The notes: a model not told the origin generated them from the letters alone. DNA of 64,000 nt from Nannocystis punicea (GCF_026965555.1 NZ_CP114040.1:11114001-11178000), one strand, 5' to 3'; positions 50,006-58,993 are shown, numbered from the stretch's first letter. Program-made: numbers and translations.

Positions 50006-53000
50006 CAGGCGGCCTCCGGCGAGAGCTTGAGGTCAGGGTGAGCGGCGCCGACGCGGGCGAGGGCGACCAGGCAGGCCGCGCGCTCGCTCGCGCCGCGCGA
50101 GCCCATGAATTCGACCAGCACCGGCCCCGCCAGCGCCGCGAACGTGGCGTCGGCCTCGGCCAGGTCGCGCATCGCCTCGACCAGCGCCAGCTTGGCCTTG
50201 CGCGCCGGCAGCGGCCGCAGCTTCCTGGCCTTCGGGGCATGTTCGACCGGCGTCGCCACGCCCTCGGCGTCGGCCTGCTTGGCCTCCGCGCTCGGCTTGG
50301 TCGGCGGGATCGTGAACAGCAGGCGGCGCATGAAGTCGCGCAGCGCCTCGCCCGGCGCCGGCAACCCGGCCGGCCGCGACGGCGCGCCCGGACCCTCGGG
50401 CGGCTCGATCTCCGCCTTCTTGGCCGTCGGCTTCGGACCCGGCGCGGCCTTCTGCGGCTCGGGCCGCGGCGTCGGCTTCCACCCGTCGGTGATGCCGCGG
50501 TCTCTGTAGAGGTGCCAGATCGTCCGCACCACGAAGGCGACCACGTGGCGGTCGGGGCTCTCGCTCAGGCGGAACAGCTCCTCGGGGATCGCCAGGCGAG
50601 CGTCACGCCGGACCAGGCCCATGCCGATCGCCCGCACCTCGGGGATCAGCGACTCGCAGAACGGGTAGACCGCGGCCGGCGTCAGCGTGGTCGGGTCGAT
50701 GCGGAAGCGCTTGTTGTCGGCGTTGTCCTCGGCGAACAGGGCCTTGGCGATGAACTCGCGCACCTCGGCGTACGGCCCCTCGACCACGCCGAGCAGCTCG
50801 GACAGCGGCGGCGACCAGCGGGCCAGCTCCCAGCGCGCGAGGTCGAGGCCGAACTGCCGGATCGGCGCGCGGCTGTCGGTGAGCAGCGGCTTGACGCGGG
50901 CCCACGACAGGAACTCGGCCGGGATCTCCGCGCCCGGATCGACCGGACGATCGGTGAGCGCGAGGCTGATGTCGGGGTGGTGCCGGCGGATGTACTGGCG
51001 GGCGAAGTCGGCCTGCGGCGCGTCGGCCGGGCCGGGCCCGGTGGCCATCTCCCACAGCCGCTCGCAGCCGGCCTGCACCGAGTCGCCGCTGAAGCTGCGC
51101 TGCTCGCCGGCCAGCATCTGCAAGAACGCGGTCTCGGAGATGATCTTGATCGGCGCGCCCTTCTCGACCAGCTTCTCGGCCGCGACCTGCTTGCTGCCCT
51201 TGCGGCCCTGGCCGTACAGCGGCGAGCCGTCGTCGCCGATCACCAGGTAGTCGAGCTTCGCCGTCACGCTGCCGGCGTTCTTGCCCTTGGCGTTCGTGAC
51301 CTTCTCCTCGGCGTCGTCGCGCTTCATCGTCGCCAGCTTGCCGGTGAAGAGGAAGGTCTTGCCGCCGAGGTCGATCGCCTTGCTCGCGCCCTTGGCCTCG
51401 GCCTTCGGCGCACTGGCTTCGCTGGACTTCGGCGCGAAGTCGGCGGGCACCAGCGCCTTCGTCATGTATTCGAGGGCGAAGTTGCGGTACTGCGGCTCGG
51501 GCCGCAGCGCCAGCTGCATCAGCCAGTCGAAGCCGAGCTGGCTCGGCCGGAACCGGCGCACGTCGCTGAGGAAGCCGAGCGCGGTGGCCGCGAGGCCCTC
51601 GTCGAAGTTGAGCTCGCGGGCCCACGGGCGGCCGCTGGCGATGAGCTCGGCGATCCACTTGTCCTCGGCCCACGTCGGCTGGAACGCGACCGCGCGCCAG
51701 AAGCCGGCGTCGATGTCCTCGGCCTTGATCTTCTCCTCGGAGATCCACTTCAGCAGGGTCTGGCGCGCGTACGGGTGCAGGACCATGCGCGCGAGGAAGT
51801 CCTTGCCGAGCTCCTCGCCGGGGAAGCGCGACAGCGCGTCGAGGGCGAAGTTGGTCGCGTTGGCGGAGATCCGCGGGTCGTCGAGCAGGTCGCGGAAGTA
51901 CTCGGCGCCGAGCGACTTGTAGGTGTGGATCTTCGCCAGCAGGTCCGAGGCGAACGCGAACACCTTCTGCCGGCTGTCGAGCAGGCGGTCGGTGAACCAC
52001 GCCGGCGTCAGCTCGCGCGCGCTGAAGTGCTTCCTCAGGGCGGCGACGGCGAGGTCGTGGCCGTGCTGCGTGCCGAGCAGGCGACCCCACGCGTCGAGGC
52101 CGATGTCCTTGCGCGGGTCACGGTCGCCGAGCAGGTCGGCGACCAGCTTGCGCACCTCGGCGTTGCTGTTGTTGGCCAGCAAGATCAGGCGGTCGAGCGC
52201 CAGGTCGCGGGCGTGGGTGCGGGCGTAGTTGGCCGCGTACGCGCGGGCCGAGTCGGCGCGCGAGTCGAGCAGCTGCAGCACCGGCTCGTGCAGGCCGAGC
52301 TCGCGGAAGCTGCCCTGGTCGAACTTCGGCACGTTCGACAGCAGCCAGATCACGAACTCGTCGACCGTCGCCGAGCCGACCGCGATCAGCCGCGCCGCCC
52401 ACGGCGCCTCGACCTCGCGCAGGTTGGCGCGGAAGTCGGTCTTCAGCGCCTGCACCGCGAACTTGCGGACCTGCTCCGAGCGCGCCCGCTCGAGCAGCTG
52501 CAGCACCGGCCGCGGGGTCCGCCGCCACAGCTCGGCGAACGCCCGCTCGTTCAGCTGCGGCGCGCCCGAGCGGTACAGCTTGAAGTTGCGCCGCGTGTAC
52601 TTCTTCGTCTCGTGATGGAGGATGTGGTTGTAGACCCACGTGTTCTGCCACGTGGTGCTGTCCTCGTAGTGGCGCAGCACCGCCGCCGCCGCGTCGACGT
52701 AGGCCGGCGCCGCGGCCTCGCCGAGGCGCCGCAGGAACCGCCACGCCCGCCGCACCAGGTAGCCGAGCGTGTGCCGCGAAATCTCGCCGACCTTGCGCTG
52801 CTTGGTCGCGTACGCGTGGTCGAAGCGGACCGCGAGCGCGCCGAGGATCTCGACGTCGCTCTTGGCCTCGGCCTCCTTGAAGATCTGCTTGAGCCCGCGC
52901 CACGGACCCCAGCGCAGCGGCACCTTCTGGATCACGTCGAGCAGCGCGGCCCGCTCGTAGGCGCCTTCGGAGCGCTTCCACAGATCCAGCAGCACCTCGT

Positions 53001-53280
53001 GCAGCTGCAGCCGCGGGGGCAGCGGAGTCTCGGCGTCCTTGGCCTCGAGCGCCCGCATGCTGTCGATGCGGTAGCGAGCCCGCTCCTGCGGCTTGGAGCG
53101 CACGAACTTCCAGCTCGTCAGGTGCTGGGTGAAGCTCGCAAAGGTCAGCGCGCCTTCTCGTGGCGGCTTGTCCGGCCGCGGGTCGGCCGCGTTGGCGAGG
53201 CTCACGATCAAGGTGGACAGGTCCGGGTCCCGGCTGTCCCACGCGCGGCGGATATCATCGAGGCTGAGTTCGAGGGCCAT
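50005..53280 (-). CDS. Helical-repeat protein with BRCT domain, first gene of the reverse-transcriptase operon
   Basis: A 1091-residue protein from ATG 53280 (GGGAGCAGGCG upstream; a longer frame to 53364 is less likely). The N-terminal 600 residues are alpha-helical repeats (ALDRLILLANNSNAEVRKLVADLL, SRFPGEELGKDFLARMVLHP). A BRCT domain follows at about 628-723: DLGGKTFLFTGKLATMKRDDAEEKV, LDYLVIGDDGSPLY, KQVAAEKLVEKGAPIKIISE, as in NAD-dependent DNA ligase and PARP partners. The C-terminal part returns to HEAT-like helices. BRCT domains bind phosphorylated proteins or DNA ends. The stop overlaps the next start by 1 nt (TGATG). It may link the system to DNA ends. Confidence 0.82.
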   Translation of the reverse strand: MALELSLDDIRRAWDSRDPDLSTLIVSLANAADPRPDKPPREGALTFASFTQHLTSWKFVRSKPQERARYRIDSMRALEAKDAETPLPPRLQLHEVLLDLWKRSEGAYERAALLDVIQKVPLRWGPWRGLKQIFKEAEAKSDVEILGALAVRFDHAYATKQRKVGEISRHTLGYLVRRAWRFLRRLGEAAAPAYVDAAAAVLRHYEDSTTWQNTWVYNHILHHETKKYTRRNFKLYRSGAPQLNERAFAELWRRTPRPVLQLLERARSEQVRKFAVQALKTDFRANLREVEAPWAARLIAVGSATVDEFVIWLLSNVPKFDQGSFRELGLHEPVLQLLDSRADSARAYAANYARTHARDLALDRLILLANNSNAEVRKLVADLLGDRDPRKDIGLDAWGRLLGTQHGHDLAVAALRKHFSARELTPAWFTDRLLDSRQKVFAFASDLLAKIHTYKSLGAEYFRDLLDDPRISANATNFALDALSRFPGEELGKDFLARMVLHPYARQTLLKWISEEKIKAEDIDAGFWRAVAFQPTWAEDKWIAELIASGRPWARELNFDEGLAATALGFLSDVRRFRPSQLGFDWLMQLALRPEPQYRNFALEYMTKALVPADFAPKSSEASAPKAEAKGASKAIDLGGKTFLFTGKLATMKRDDAEEKVTNAKGKNAGSVTAKLDYLVIGDDGSPLYGQGRKGSKQVAAEKLVEKGAPIKIISETAFLQMLAGEQRSFSGDSVQAGCERLWEMATGPGPADAPQADFARQYIRRHHPDISLALTDRPVDPGAEIPAEFLSWARVKPLLTDSRAPIRQFGLDLARWELARWSPPLSELLGVVEGPYAEVREFIAKALFAEDNADNKRFRIDPTTLTPAAVYPFCESLIPEVRAIGMGLVRRDARLAIPEELFRLSESPDRHVVAFVVRTIWHLYRDRGITDGWKPTPRPEPQKAAPGPKPTAKKAEIEPPEGPGAPSRPAGLPAPGEALRDFMRRLLFTIPPTKPSAEAKQADAEGVATPVEHAPKARKLRPLPARKAKLALVEAMRDLAEADATFAALAGPVLVEFMGSRGASERAACLVALARVGAAHPDLKLSPEAA

Positions 53281-53499
53281 CGCCTGCTCCCGAGAGAGGG
53301 AGCCGGAGCATGCCGCGAAGGGCCGAGCGCTTTCAACTGTCAGCGTCGCGCCTCGGCTGTCCATTTGGACAGGTCAAACGCTCGACTTCGCGCCCCGCGA
53401 TCGGGACATCCCCTTAAAGTCGCCTGGCTCGAGGGGCACATCCTTGCAGGTACAGATCGCGCCGAGATCCTCCCCTCGGGCCGTGATAAAAGCGTCGGC
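53281..53499. promoter_or_regulatory. Divergent region upstream of the reverse-transcriptase operon
   Basis: 219 bp between the minus-strand operon and a plus-strand lipoprotein gene. It contains a palindrome copy GCTGTCC-ATTT-GGACAGG (53357-53372). Also here are CCCGAGAGAGGGAGCC near the operon start and GGGGCACATCCTTGCAGG near 53438. Promoters for both directions are expected here. If the operon has a separate msr-msd, this is one of two places to look. Confidence 0.4.
53357..53372. repeat. Dispersed palindrome copy
   Basis: Perfect TGTCC-ATTT-GGACA inside the divergent promoter region. Confidence 0.65.
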
Positions 53500-53964
53500 A
53501 TGACGACCACCCGGACCTCGTGGACCCTCGCGCTCTCTCTCGCCACCCTCGTCGCCCTGCCGAGCTGCAAGAAGGAAGCGACGACGCCCCCCGACGGGTC
53601 CGCAGGCGGCGACGCGGCGGCCGGGAGCAACGACGGCGGCGGCGGCAACGGCGGCAACGAGGGCGCGAGCGAGGAGCCCCTGACCGCCGACTCGTTCGAG
53701 GAGGCGATGCAGGCCAGGCAGGGCGACGTCGCCGACTGCTTCGCCCAGGCGAAGGAGGCCAAGCCCGACCTCGCCGGCAAGCTCGCCCTCGACGTCACCG
53801 TCGCCGGCGACGGCTCGGTCTCCAGCATCAAGTTCACCGACACGAGCACGATCAAGGAGGCCAGCATCACCTCCTGCATCGAAGAGAAGGCCAAGGGCTG
53901 GAAGTTCAACAAGCCCAGCGACGGCAACCCGATGACCCTCGGCTACTCGCTCAACCTGTCGTAG
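53500..53964 (+). CDS. AgmX/PglI-type (TonB-like) C-terminal domain lipoprotein
   Basis: A 154-residue protein. The lipobox is LVALPSCKK. A Gly/Asn/Ala linker of about 45 residues follows. The domain begins FEEAMQARQGDVADCFAQAKEAKPDLAGKLALDVTVAGDG and ends ITSCIEEKAKGWKFNKPSDG, the GKL-x-LDV, Cys and GWxF pattern of AgmX/PglI C-terminal domains. In myxobacteria these occur in gliding-motility and export-associated proteins and resemble TonB C-termini, so it may bind a periplasmic or outer-membrane partner. The gene ends in a T-tailed hairpin. Confidence 0.85.
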   Translation: MTTTRTSWTLALSLATLVALPSCKKEATTPPDGSAGGDAAAGSNDGGGGNGGNEGASEEPLTADSFEEAMQARQGDVADCFAQAKEAKPDLAGKLALDVTVAGDGSVSSIKFTDTSTIKEASITSCIEEKAKGWKFNKPSDGNPMTLGYSLNLS

Positions 53965-53983
53965 ACCGGGCGGTGAGACCGGG

Positions 53984-54006
53984 CGCGCGATCGCGCGTGA
54001 ATTTTT
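53984..54006 (+). terminator. Rho-independent terminator
   Basis: CGCGCGATCGCGCG (53984-53997), a self-complementary 14-mer, then TGAATTTTT. It lies 20 nt after the stop of the TonB-like lipoprotein gene and faces the convergent RiPP operon, which ends at 54054. The T-run is on the plus strand only. Confidence 0.75.
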
Positions 54007-54053
54007 AAACATTACCCAAAAGACATCCTCCTCGACATCGACCGCCGCGGCGG

Positions 54054-54917
54054 TCACGACTCCGGCGTGACCGTTGCGCGCGCAAGCTCGCCGAGGAACT
54101 CGGCGAAGCGGTCGCGTGGGGAGTACCCGAGCTCGCTGCGGATGCGCGTGCCCGCGACGCGCATGGCGGGCGCGTCGTCGGGCGGGTCGGCGGGTCGCCG
54201 GCCGGTCGCAGCCGCGAGCGCTTCGTGGTAGGCGCGGGTCTCGCCGTGTCCGTCGACCACGTCGAAGACGCCTCCCACGGCGCGCGGGTGCGTGGCTGCG
54301 AGCAGCGCTGCGTCCGCCAGGTTGTCGACGTGCACGAACGGCATCGTCCGGCTCGCGAATTGCGGCTGCGCGCTCCGACGCGCGCGCTCCAGCGCCAGCG
54401 GCCCCCAGAACGACGAGCGGTGCATCGACAGGACAGGCACCGGCCGGAGGACGACCCAGGCGAGCCCGTGGTCGTCCGAGCGGACGAGCTCCTCCGCCTC
54501 GACCTTCGAGCGGCCGTACGGATACACGTCGTCGGACCACTGCGGGCTCTGTTCGTCCACCGACCAGCCGTGGCGGACGTCGTACACCGAGACGCTCGAG
54601 ACGAACACGAAGCGCGCGCGACGGGACGCGCCCAGCGCCGCCAACAAGTGGCGAGTGCCCTCGACGTTGGTCTCACGGCACATCCTGCGGTCGGACGACA
54701 GGGCGGCCGCGCAGTGGACGACCACGTCGGCGCCCCGACACGCGACGCGCAACGCGTCGGCGTCACCCAGGTCGGCCTGCACCAACTCCACGGGCGCGCC
54801 CGGTAGCGCCGGCGACCTGACCAGGCCCCGCACGCCCCAGCCCGCCGCGGCCAGTCTGTCGCAGACCCGGCTCCCGACGGTGCCGGCGGCACCCGTGACG
54901 ACGGCACGCGGTCTCAT
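54054..54917 (-). CDS. NAD-dependent epimerase/dehydratase of the RiPP operon
   Basis: A 287-residue extended SDR. The NAD motif TGAAGTVGSRV is near residue 10. The catalytic pair is YPYGRSKVEAEEL (YxxxK), with SVSVYDVRH providing the upstream Ser. It matches the NAD_binding_10/epimerase family with two-domain substrate cleft (PADPPDDAPAMRVAGTRI in the C-terminal part). Last gene of the eight-gene operon, overlapping the upstream gene by 4 nt. It is the only SDR of the operon with an intact active site. Role in the pathway unknown; reduction or dehydration of a modified side chain is possible. Confidence 0.85.
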   Translation of the reverse strand: MRPRAVVTGAAGTVGSRVCDRLAAAGWGVRGLVRSPALPGAPVELVQADLGDADALRVACRGADVVVHCAAALSSDRRMCRETNVEGTRHLLAALGASRRARFVFVSSVSVYDVRHGWSVDEQSPQWSDDVYPYGRSKVEAEELVRSDDHGLAWVVLRPVPVLSMHRSSFWGPLALERARRSAQPQFASRTMPFVHVDNLADAALLAATHPRAVGGVFDVVDGHGETRAYHEALAAATGRRPADPPDDAPAMRVAGTRIRSELGYSPRDRFAEFLGELARATVTPES

Positions 54918-55645
54918 CCGAAATTCAGCTCCTCGAGGTCGAGGCTCGGCAGCTCACGCTGCCCGAGCGTGCGGAAGAAGAACGTCTGGAAGAAGCGGCC
55001 ATTCTCGAACGAGTCGCCCCAGCCGTTCGAGCCGCTGTGAGGGACCCGGCCGCGGTGCAGGATCAGTCGGTTATAGACATTGGCGAACGTGTCGCGCAGC
55101 TGCCAATTGTGCTTCGACGTCATCCACTCGAACTGCCGCGCAGGGTCGCGATTGTCCCACGTGCGGAGCCCGCCCTGGTTGGTCGGAGGCGCCGGGTTCA
55201 AGTAGACGAGCCCCGCCCATCCGTCGAGGCCCACCGGGTTCCAGCTGTCGTGGTCGGTGTGGCTGTGGACCCCCCCTCCGAGCTCCTGCTTCACGTCGAG
55301 CTTCAGGTGAAAGCAGCAGTTCCACCACGCGCTCTTCGGATGGACGAGGCGATGGTCGGACCGGGGGTAGCCGTTCTCGTCGATCGGGAACTCCATCCGC
55401 CACGCGGCGACATCGACGAGCTCGCCGGTCAGCGCCTGCAGCCGCGAGATCAGCGCCGCAGACGACTTGAACGGGCATTCGTTCGCGCTGCGGTACCTCG
55501 AGGCGAACCATGTCCGTGGACAGCCCTCGCGGTCGGTGCCGGGCTGTGCATATGGGTAGACGTACTCCAGGCCGCGGGCGTGACGGACGACCGCGGCCGG
55601 GTCGGCGTAGAAGTCGTCGACGACGATGACGTCCCGCCGCATCAC
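54914..55645 (-). CDS. DUF6445-like, 2OG-Fe(II)-oxygenase-related protein
   Basis: A 243-residue protein. GVHSHTDHDSW carries an HxD-type metal-binding triad element, LVYLNPAPPTNQGGLRTWDN is the strand that follows, and RLILHRGRVPHSG carries the second His. This is the jelly-roll order of the DUF6445/2OG-Fe(II) family. It would hydroxylate, halogenate or cyclise a peptide side chain. An in-frame palindrome copy (55511-55522, TGTCC-GT-GGACA) encodes CPRTW. Overlaps the radical SAM gene by 4 nt. Confidence 0.7.
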   Translation of the reverse strand: MMRRDVIVVDDFYADPAAVVRHARGLEYVYPYAQPGTDREGCPRTWFASRYRSANECPFKSSAALISRLQALTGELVDVAAWRMEFPIDENGYPRSDHRLVHPKSAWWNCCFHLKLDVKQELGGGVHSHTDHDSWNPVGLDGWAGLVYLNPAPPTNQGGLRTWDNRDPARQFEWMTSKHNWQLRDTFANVYNRLILHRGRVPHSGSNGWGDSFENGRFFQTFFFRTLGQRELPSLDLEELNFG

Positions 55646-57513
55646 ACCACCGCCAGACTCCGCGAAGACGGCGCGCGCGGCTCCGCATCTTCATCGCGCC
55701 CGACGCCGTGCTTGCGCACCGCGAGGCTGAGATAGCGGTCATCGAGGTGGAGCACGAGGCGAGACGCGACCAGCCCGTCGAGCACGGGCCGGACCTCGCG
55801 CTCGTCGGCGCGGCACGCCGCGACGACCTGCTTCAGGGAGCGGTGCTGGTCGCAACAGACGTACACCGCGCGCTCGAGCCCGCTCAGGACGGTCAGGGTG
55901 CGGTGCGCGCCCGGTCGGAAGTCCCACACCGCCAGGTCGTCGCCGTGATCGACATAAAGCAGGCCCTTGTTGCCCTTGTTCGCGTACCAGCGCTTGACCG
56001 CCGCGCGCAGCGGCCCGACGTACGTCTCGGGATCTCGGCCGTCGGCGTAGTCGTGTTCGAAGTAGTACGCGAACTCGAACAGCTCCGACTCGGACAGCGC
56101 ATAGATATTGCCGTAGCTGCGGTCGGGGCGGACGTTGGTGAGCCCGTTCTCGCTGGAGCGCACGAAATTGGGGCTGAACCGATCGAGGCGGATCTGCCCC
56201 ACCCCGTACGGAGGTTGCAGGTGGTGGAGGAGGTCCAGGACCTCGGCCATGACCTCGTAGTCGCGAGGCTCCTCGCCGGGGAAGCCGAAGATCAAATTCC
56301 AGTGCGGGGTGATGCCGAACTCCCGGCACCACTTCAGCATCTGTACGTTCTGAACGCCGCTGATCCCCTTCTTCATGATCCGCAGCACGTCCGAGCTCAG
56401 GCTCTCGATGCCCGGCTGGATCATCGTGATGCCGGCGCGCTGCATCGCGCGGAGCTGATCCTTCGAGAGGTTGGCCTTGGTCTCGTAGAAGAGGTCGAGC
56501 TTCAACCCGCGGCGCGCGAGCCCCGGAATGAGGGTCTCGAAGTACTTCATGTCCAGGATGTTGTCGACCATGACCACGGTGCGCGCGCCGTACAGCTGCT
56601 CGAGCTCGTCGATCTCGCGCAAGACCCGCTGCTCGCTCTTGCTGCGGAAAGCCATGGACGTGCCGTTCAGCCCGCAGAACGTGCAGTGATGCTTCTGCCC
56701 CCACCAGCACCCGCGCGAGGACTCCATGAGCACGCTCGCGCCTCGCTTGGCGACCCCTCCCAGGGCGGGCAGTTGTTCGAAGTAGTCGTCGTAGAGCGGG
56801 ACCGGGAGGTCGTCCATGCGCTCGACTCGATCCGGCGTGAGGGTGGTGTAGCGGCTCTCCCCGTCGCGCCGCGCGATCACGCCGGGGACGGCGGACGGAT
56901 CGCCGCCGGCGGCGAGCGCCTCGAGCAGGCGGGGAAAGCTGAGGTCCGCCTCCGCCGAGCACACGAAGTCGATGAAGGGGAACGAGCGGTGCGCCTGCAG
57001 CCCCATCGACTCCTCGCAGTTCGCCCCGCCGAGCGCGATCTTCACGCGCGGGTGCTCGGCCTTGACGAGCCGCGCGAGCGCCAGCGACGCGGCGTGCTGC
57101 GAGAACGTCGACGTGAAGCCGACCACGTCGTAGTCGCCCCAGCTCACCTCGCGCAGGCACTTCTGCAGGAACCCGGCCGCGCGGTCGCGACATCGCTCGA
57201 GGATCTCGATCGCTCTGTCCACCGGGCCGAACTTCGAGAAGCGGCGGACGAAGTCCGCGAGATAGCGGGCGTCGGCGTCCGGACGCTCGCCGGACAGCGA
57301 CCGCGCGAAGATCCAGTCGCCCGCGAGGCTCTGCGACGGCGACCGCTCCGCGACGTATTCATAGTCCGGGAGGCCGATGCTCCGCGCGAATCGGATGTTC
57401 AAATAGACAATCTTGCTGGCGATGCCGCGCCGCGCCAGGTGGGCCTTGAGCAGGCTCGGCCCGATCGCCGGACGGAGGGCGCCGAACGGCATCACGGCGA
57501 ACAGGACCTTCAC
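55642..57513 (-). CDS. B12-binding radical SAM RiPP maturase (RiPP maturation protein 1 type)
   Basis: A 623-residue protein. The first about 200 residues form a cobalamin-binding Rossmann-like domain (VGFTSTFSQHAASLALARLV, KIALGGANCEESM). The [4Fe-4S] motif is GCWWGQKHHCTFCGLN, with Cys 269, 277 and 280 (C-x7-C-x2-C). This spacing and the WWG-x-x-HHC wording are typical of the RiPP maturation radical SAM C-methyltransferase family. DNILDMKYFETLIPGL and GIESLSSDVLRIMKKG are SAM-barrel strands. It probably methylates an unactivated carbon of the precursor, or installs another C-linked change. Overlaps both neighbours by 4 nt. Confidence 0.92.
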   Translation of the reverse strand: MKVLFAVMPFGALRPAIGPSLLKAHLARRGIASKIVYLNIRFARSIGLPDYEYVAERSPSQSLAGDWIFARSLSGERPDADARYLADFVRRFSKFGPVDRAIEILERCRDRAAGFLQKCLREVSWGDYDVVGFTSTFSQHAASLALARLVKAEHPRVKIALGGANCEESMGLQAHRSFPFIDFVCSAEADLSFPRLLEALAAGGDPSAVPGVIARRDGESRYTTLTPDRVERMDDLPVPLYDDYFEQLPALGGVAKRGASVLMESSRGCWWGQKHHCTFCGLNGTSMAFRSKSEQRVLREIDELEQLYGARTVVMVDNILDMKYFETLIPGLARRGLKLDLFYETKANLSKDQLRAMQRAGITMIQPGIESLSSDVLRIMKKGISGVQNVQMLKWCREFGITPHWNLIFGFPGEEPRDYEVMAEVLDLLHHLQPPYGVGQIRLDRFSPNFVRSSENGLTNVRPDRSYGNIYALSESELFEFAYYFEHDYADGRDPETYVGPLRAAVKRWYANKGNKGLLYVDHGDDLAVWDFRPGAHRTLTVLSGLERAVYVCCDQHRSLKQVVAACRADEREVRPVLDGLVASRLVLHLDDRYLSLAVRKHGVGRDEDAEPRAPSSRSLAVV

Positions 57514-58223
57514 GGCCCCTCCGTGAGCGTGACCAGCGTGCCGGTCGCCGACCCGGCGTCGAGCCCGGCGATCCTCGTGGCGGCCTTCTCCGCGTCGTCA
57601 CGGCAGTAATTCGTCGGCATGAGCACGCCGTTGACGCGGATACCGAGGTGCCACAATTCGCTGGCGAGGTGATACACCAGCTGGCAGAGGGCCGCGCTCG
57701 TGGCCGAATGGAGCCCCAGCCCCTGGTCCTCGTAGACGTATCGGCCGGCGGTGCCGGCGACCAGGACGACGCTCCGGTTGGCGGCGGCGTTGGCCGCAGG
57801 ATCGGCGCCCCACGACGCGCGGACGAGCGCGGCGGCGAGTCGCAATGGCGCGAGGACGTCGAGCGCGAAGGCGTGCTCGGCGGCGGCGAGCGACGGCGCC
57901 GAGGTGAGCGGGGCCGACATGCGCACGGTCGCGGCCGACAGGAGGAGGTCGAGCCGGGTGGTCCGGGCGATCGTCTCCCCGACGACCTGCTCGCACCCCT
58001 TCTCGGTCGCCAGGTCGGCCCGGACCGCGTGGACGGCGTGGTCGTTGGCATCGAGCGGCCGCCGGGGCGCGAGCGGATCGAAGAACGACTGGTCTTGAGT
58101 CGCGAACTCGATCTCGCGTGTGCGGTGCACCGCAGTGATCGCGTATTTCGACGCGTATCGCGCGATCCATGCGCTCCCCAACAGGCCGCTCGCGCCGGTG
58201 ATCAGACATTCACGCTTTGTCAC
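57510..58223 (-). CDS. SDR-like protein with lost active site, RiPP operon
   Basis: A 237-residue protein from GTG 58223 with GGAAGTGA overlap. The Rossmann motif TGASGLLGS is near residue 10. DLLLSAATVRM replaces the NNAG strand. The usual YSASKAAL reads LHSATSAAL, so the catalytic Tyr becomes His and the Lys becomes Ser by my alignment. It can probably bind nucleotide but not act as a normal dehydrogenase. Such proteins serve as partner or scaffold subunits in some pathways. Overlaps its neighbours by 4 nt on both sides. Confidence 0.8.
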   Translation of the reverse strand: MTKRECLITGASGLLGSAWIARYASKYAITAVHRTREIEFATQDQSFFDPLAPRRPLDANDHAVHAVRADLATEKGCEQVVGETIARTTRLDLLLSAATVRMSAPLTSAPSLAAAEHAFALDVLAPLRLAAALVRASWGADPAANAAANRSVVLVAGTAGRYVYEDQGLGLHSATSAALCQLVYHLASELWHLGIRVNGVLMPTNYCRDDAEKAATRIAGLDAGSATGTLVTLTEGP

Positions 58224-58993
58224 TTCCAGTACTCCAGTCGCTCGACGCCGAACCGCTGTTCGGCGTCTGCGAGCGAGCGATGCGTCCACATGATGACGGA
58301 TGTGCGCGTTGCGCGACGATTGCTGATGAACGCGTGGTATGAATCGGGCGAACACTCGAAGGCGAGGAGACTGTTGTCGAGCGGCGGCACGCGCACGCTC
58401 GGCTCGCCCGGCGGGTCGCGCCCCGAGCGATAAAGGCCCGTCTCGCCGCCGTCGCCGGGGCGCCAGCCGCCGTTCAACAGGAAAAAGATCACCGCCGTCC
58501 CGCGGACGACTCGAATCTTCTCCGCGGGGGACAGCTGCCCTTCGCCCGTCTTGTAGTCGCACCTCTGATGATCCGGCACCTGGATCCGCCCCTCCGACGA
58601 GACGGGGAACCAGACCGGGTTGTAATCGTTGTGGACGAAACCGTCGCCGCTGCCGACGGCGTGGTGATGCGCGCCCGCGAACACGTAGTCGGTGCGCTGG
58701 AGGCCGAAGCAATCTGCCATGAGGTCGCGCCACTCGGGTGAAAGAAAGACCCCGAGCGCGCCGCCGTCGCCCGCCCGAAAGCCGATCCCGTAGGAGTCGT
58801 AGTTGGCGATGTTCCGCGAGAATCTCTCGCCGTCCGCCGTCTCGCTGAGGCCGCGCGCGAGGACCTCTCCGAGCTCCTCGCAGAGCCGGGCGTAGAACCG
58901 GGGCTTGAACACGCCCCGGGCGACCACGTGAGGGAAGGGCCGCGAGCGACGCAGCCATTCACGGCGGGCGAGGATGTCTTCCAGTCGATCCAT
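58220..58993 (-). CDS. 2OG-Fe(II) oxygenase of the RiPP operon
   Basis: A 257-residue protein. Iron ligands are visible: GFVHNDYNPVWF (HxD) and CSPDSYHAFISN (distal His), with RTSVIMW providing the 2OG-binding Arg. A jelly-roll context surrounds them (IFFLLNGGWRPGDGGETGLY). It is expected to hydroxylate the precursor peptide, and the product hydroxyl could be the acceptor for the sulfotransferase next door. The gene begins directly after the sulfotransferase stop, with no gap. Confidence 0.88.
   Translation of the reverse strand: MDRLEDILARREWLRRSRPFPHVVARGVFKPRFYARLCEELGEVLARGLSETADGERFSRNIANYDSYGIGFRAGDGGALGVFLSPEWRDLMADCFGLQRTDYVFAGAHHHAVGSGDGFVHNDYNPVWFPVSSEGRIQVPDHQRCDYKTGEGQLSPAEKIRVVRGTAVIFFLLNGGWRPGDGGETGLYRSGRDPPGEPSVRVPPLDNSLLAFECSPDSYHAFISNRRATRTSVIMWTHRSLADAEQRFGVERLEYWK

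Noticed and set aside
46187..50041. Plus-strand open frame opposite the HEAT protein
   Set aside because: Arg/Leu/Gln-rich shadow of the solenoid repeats.
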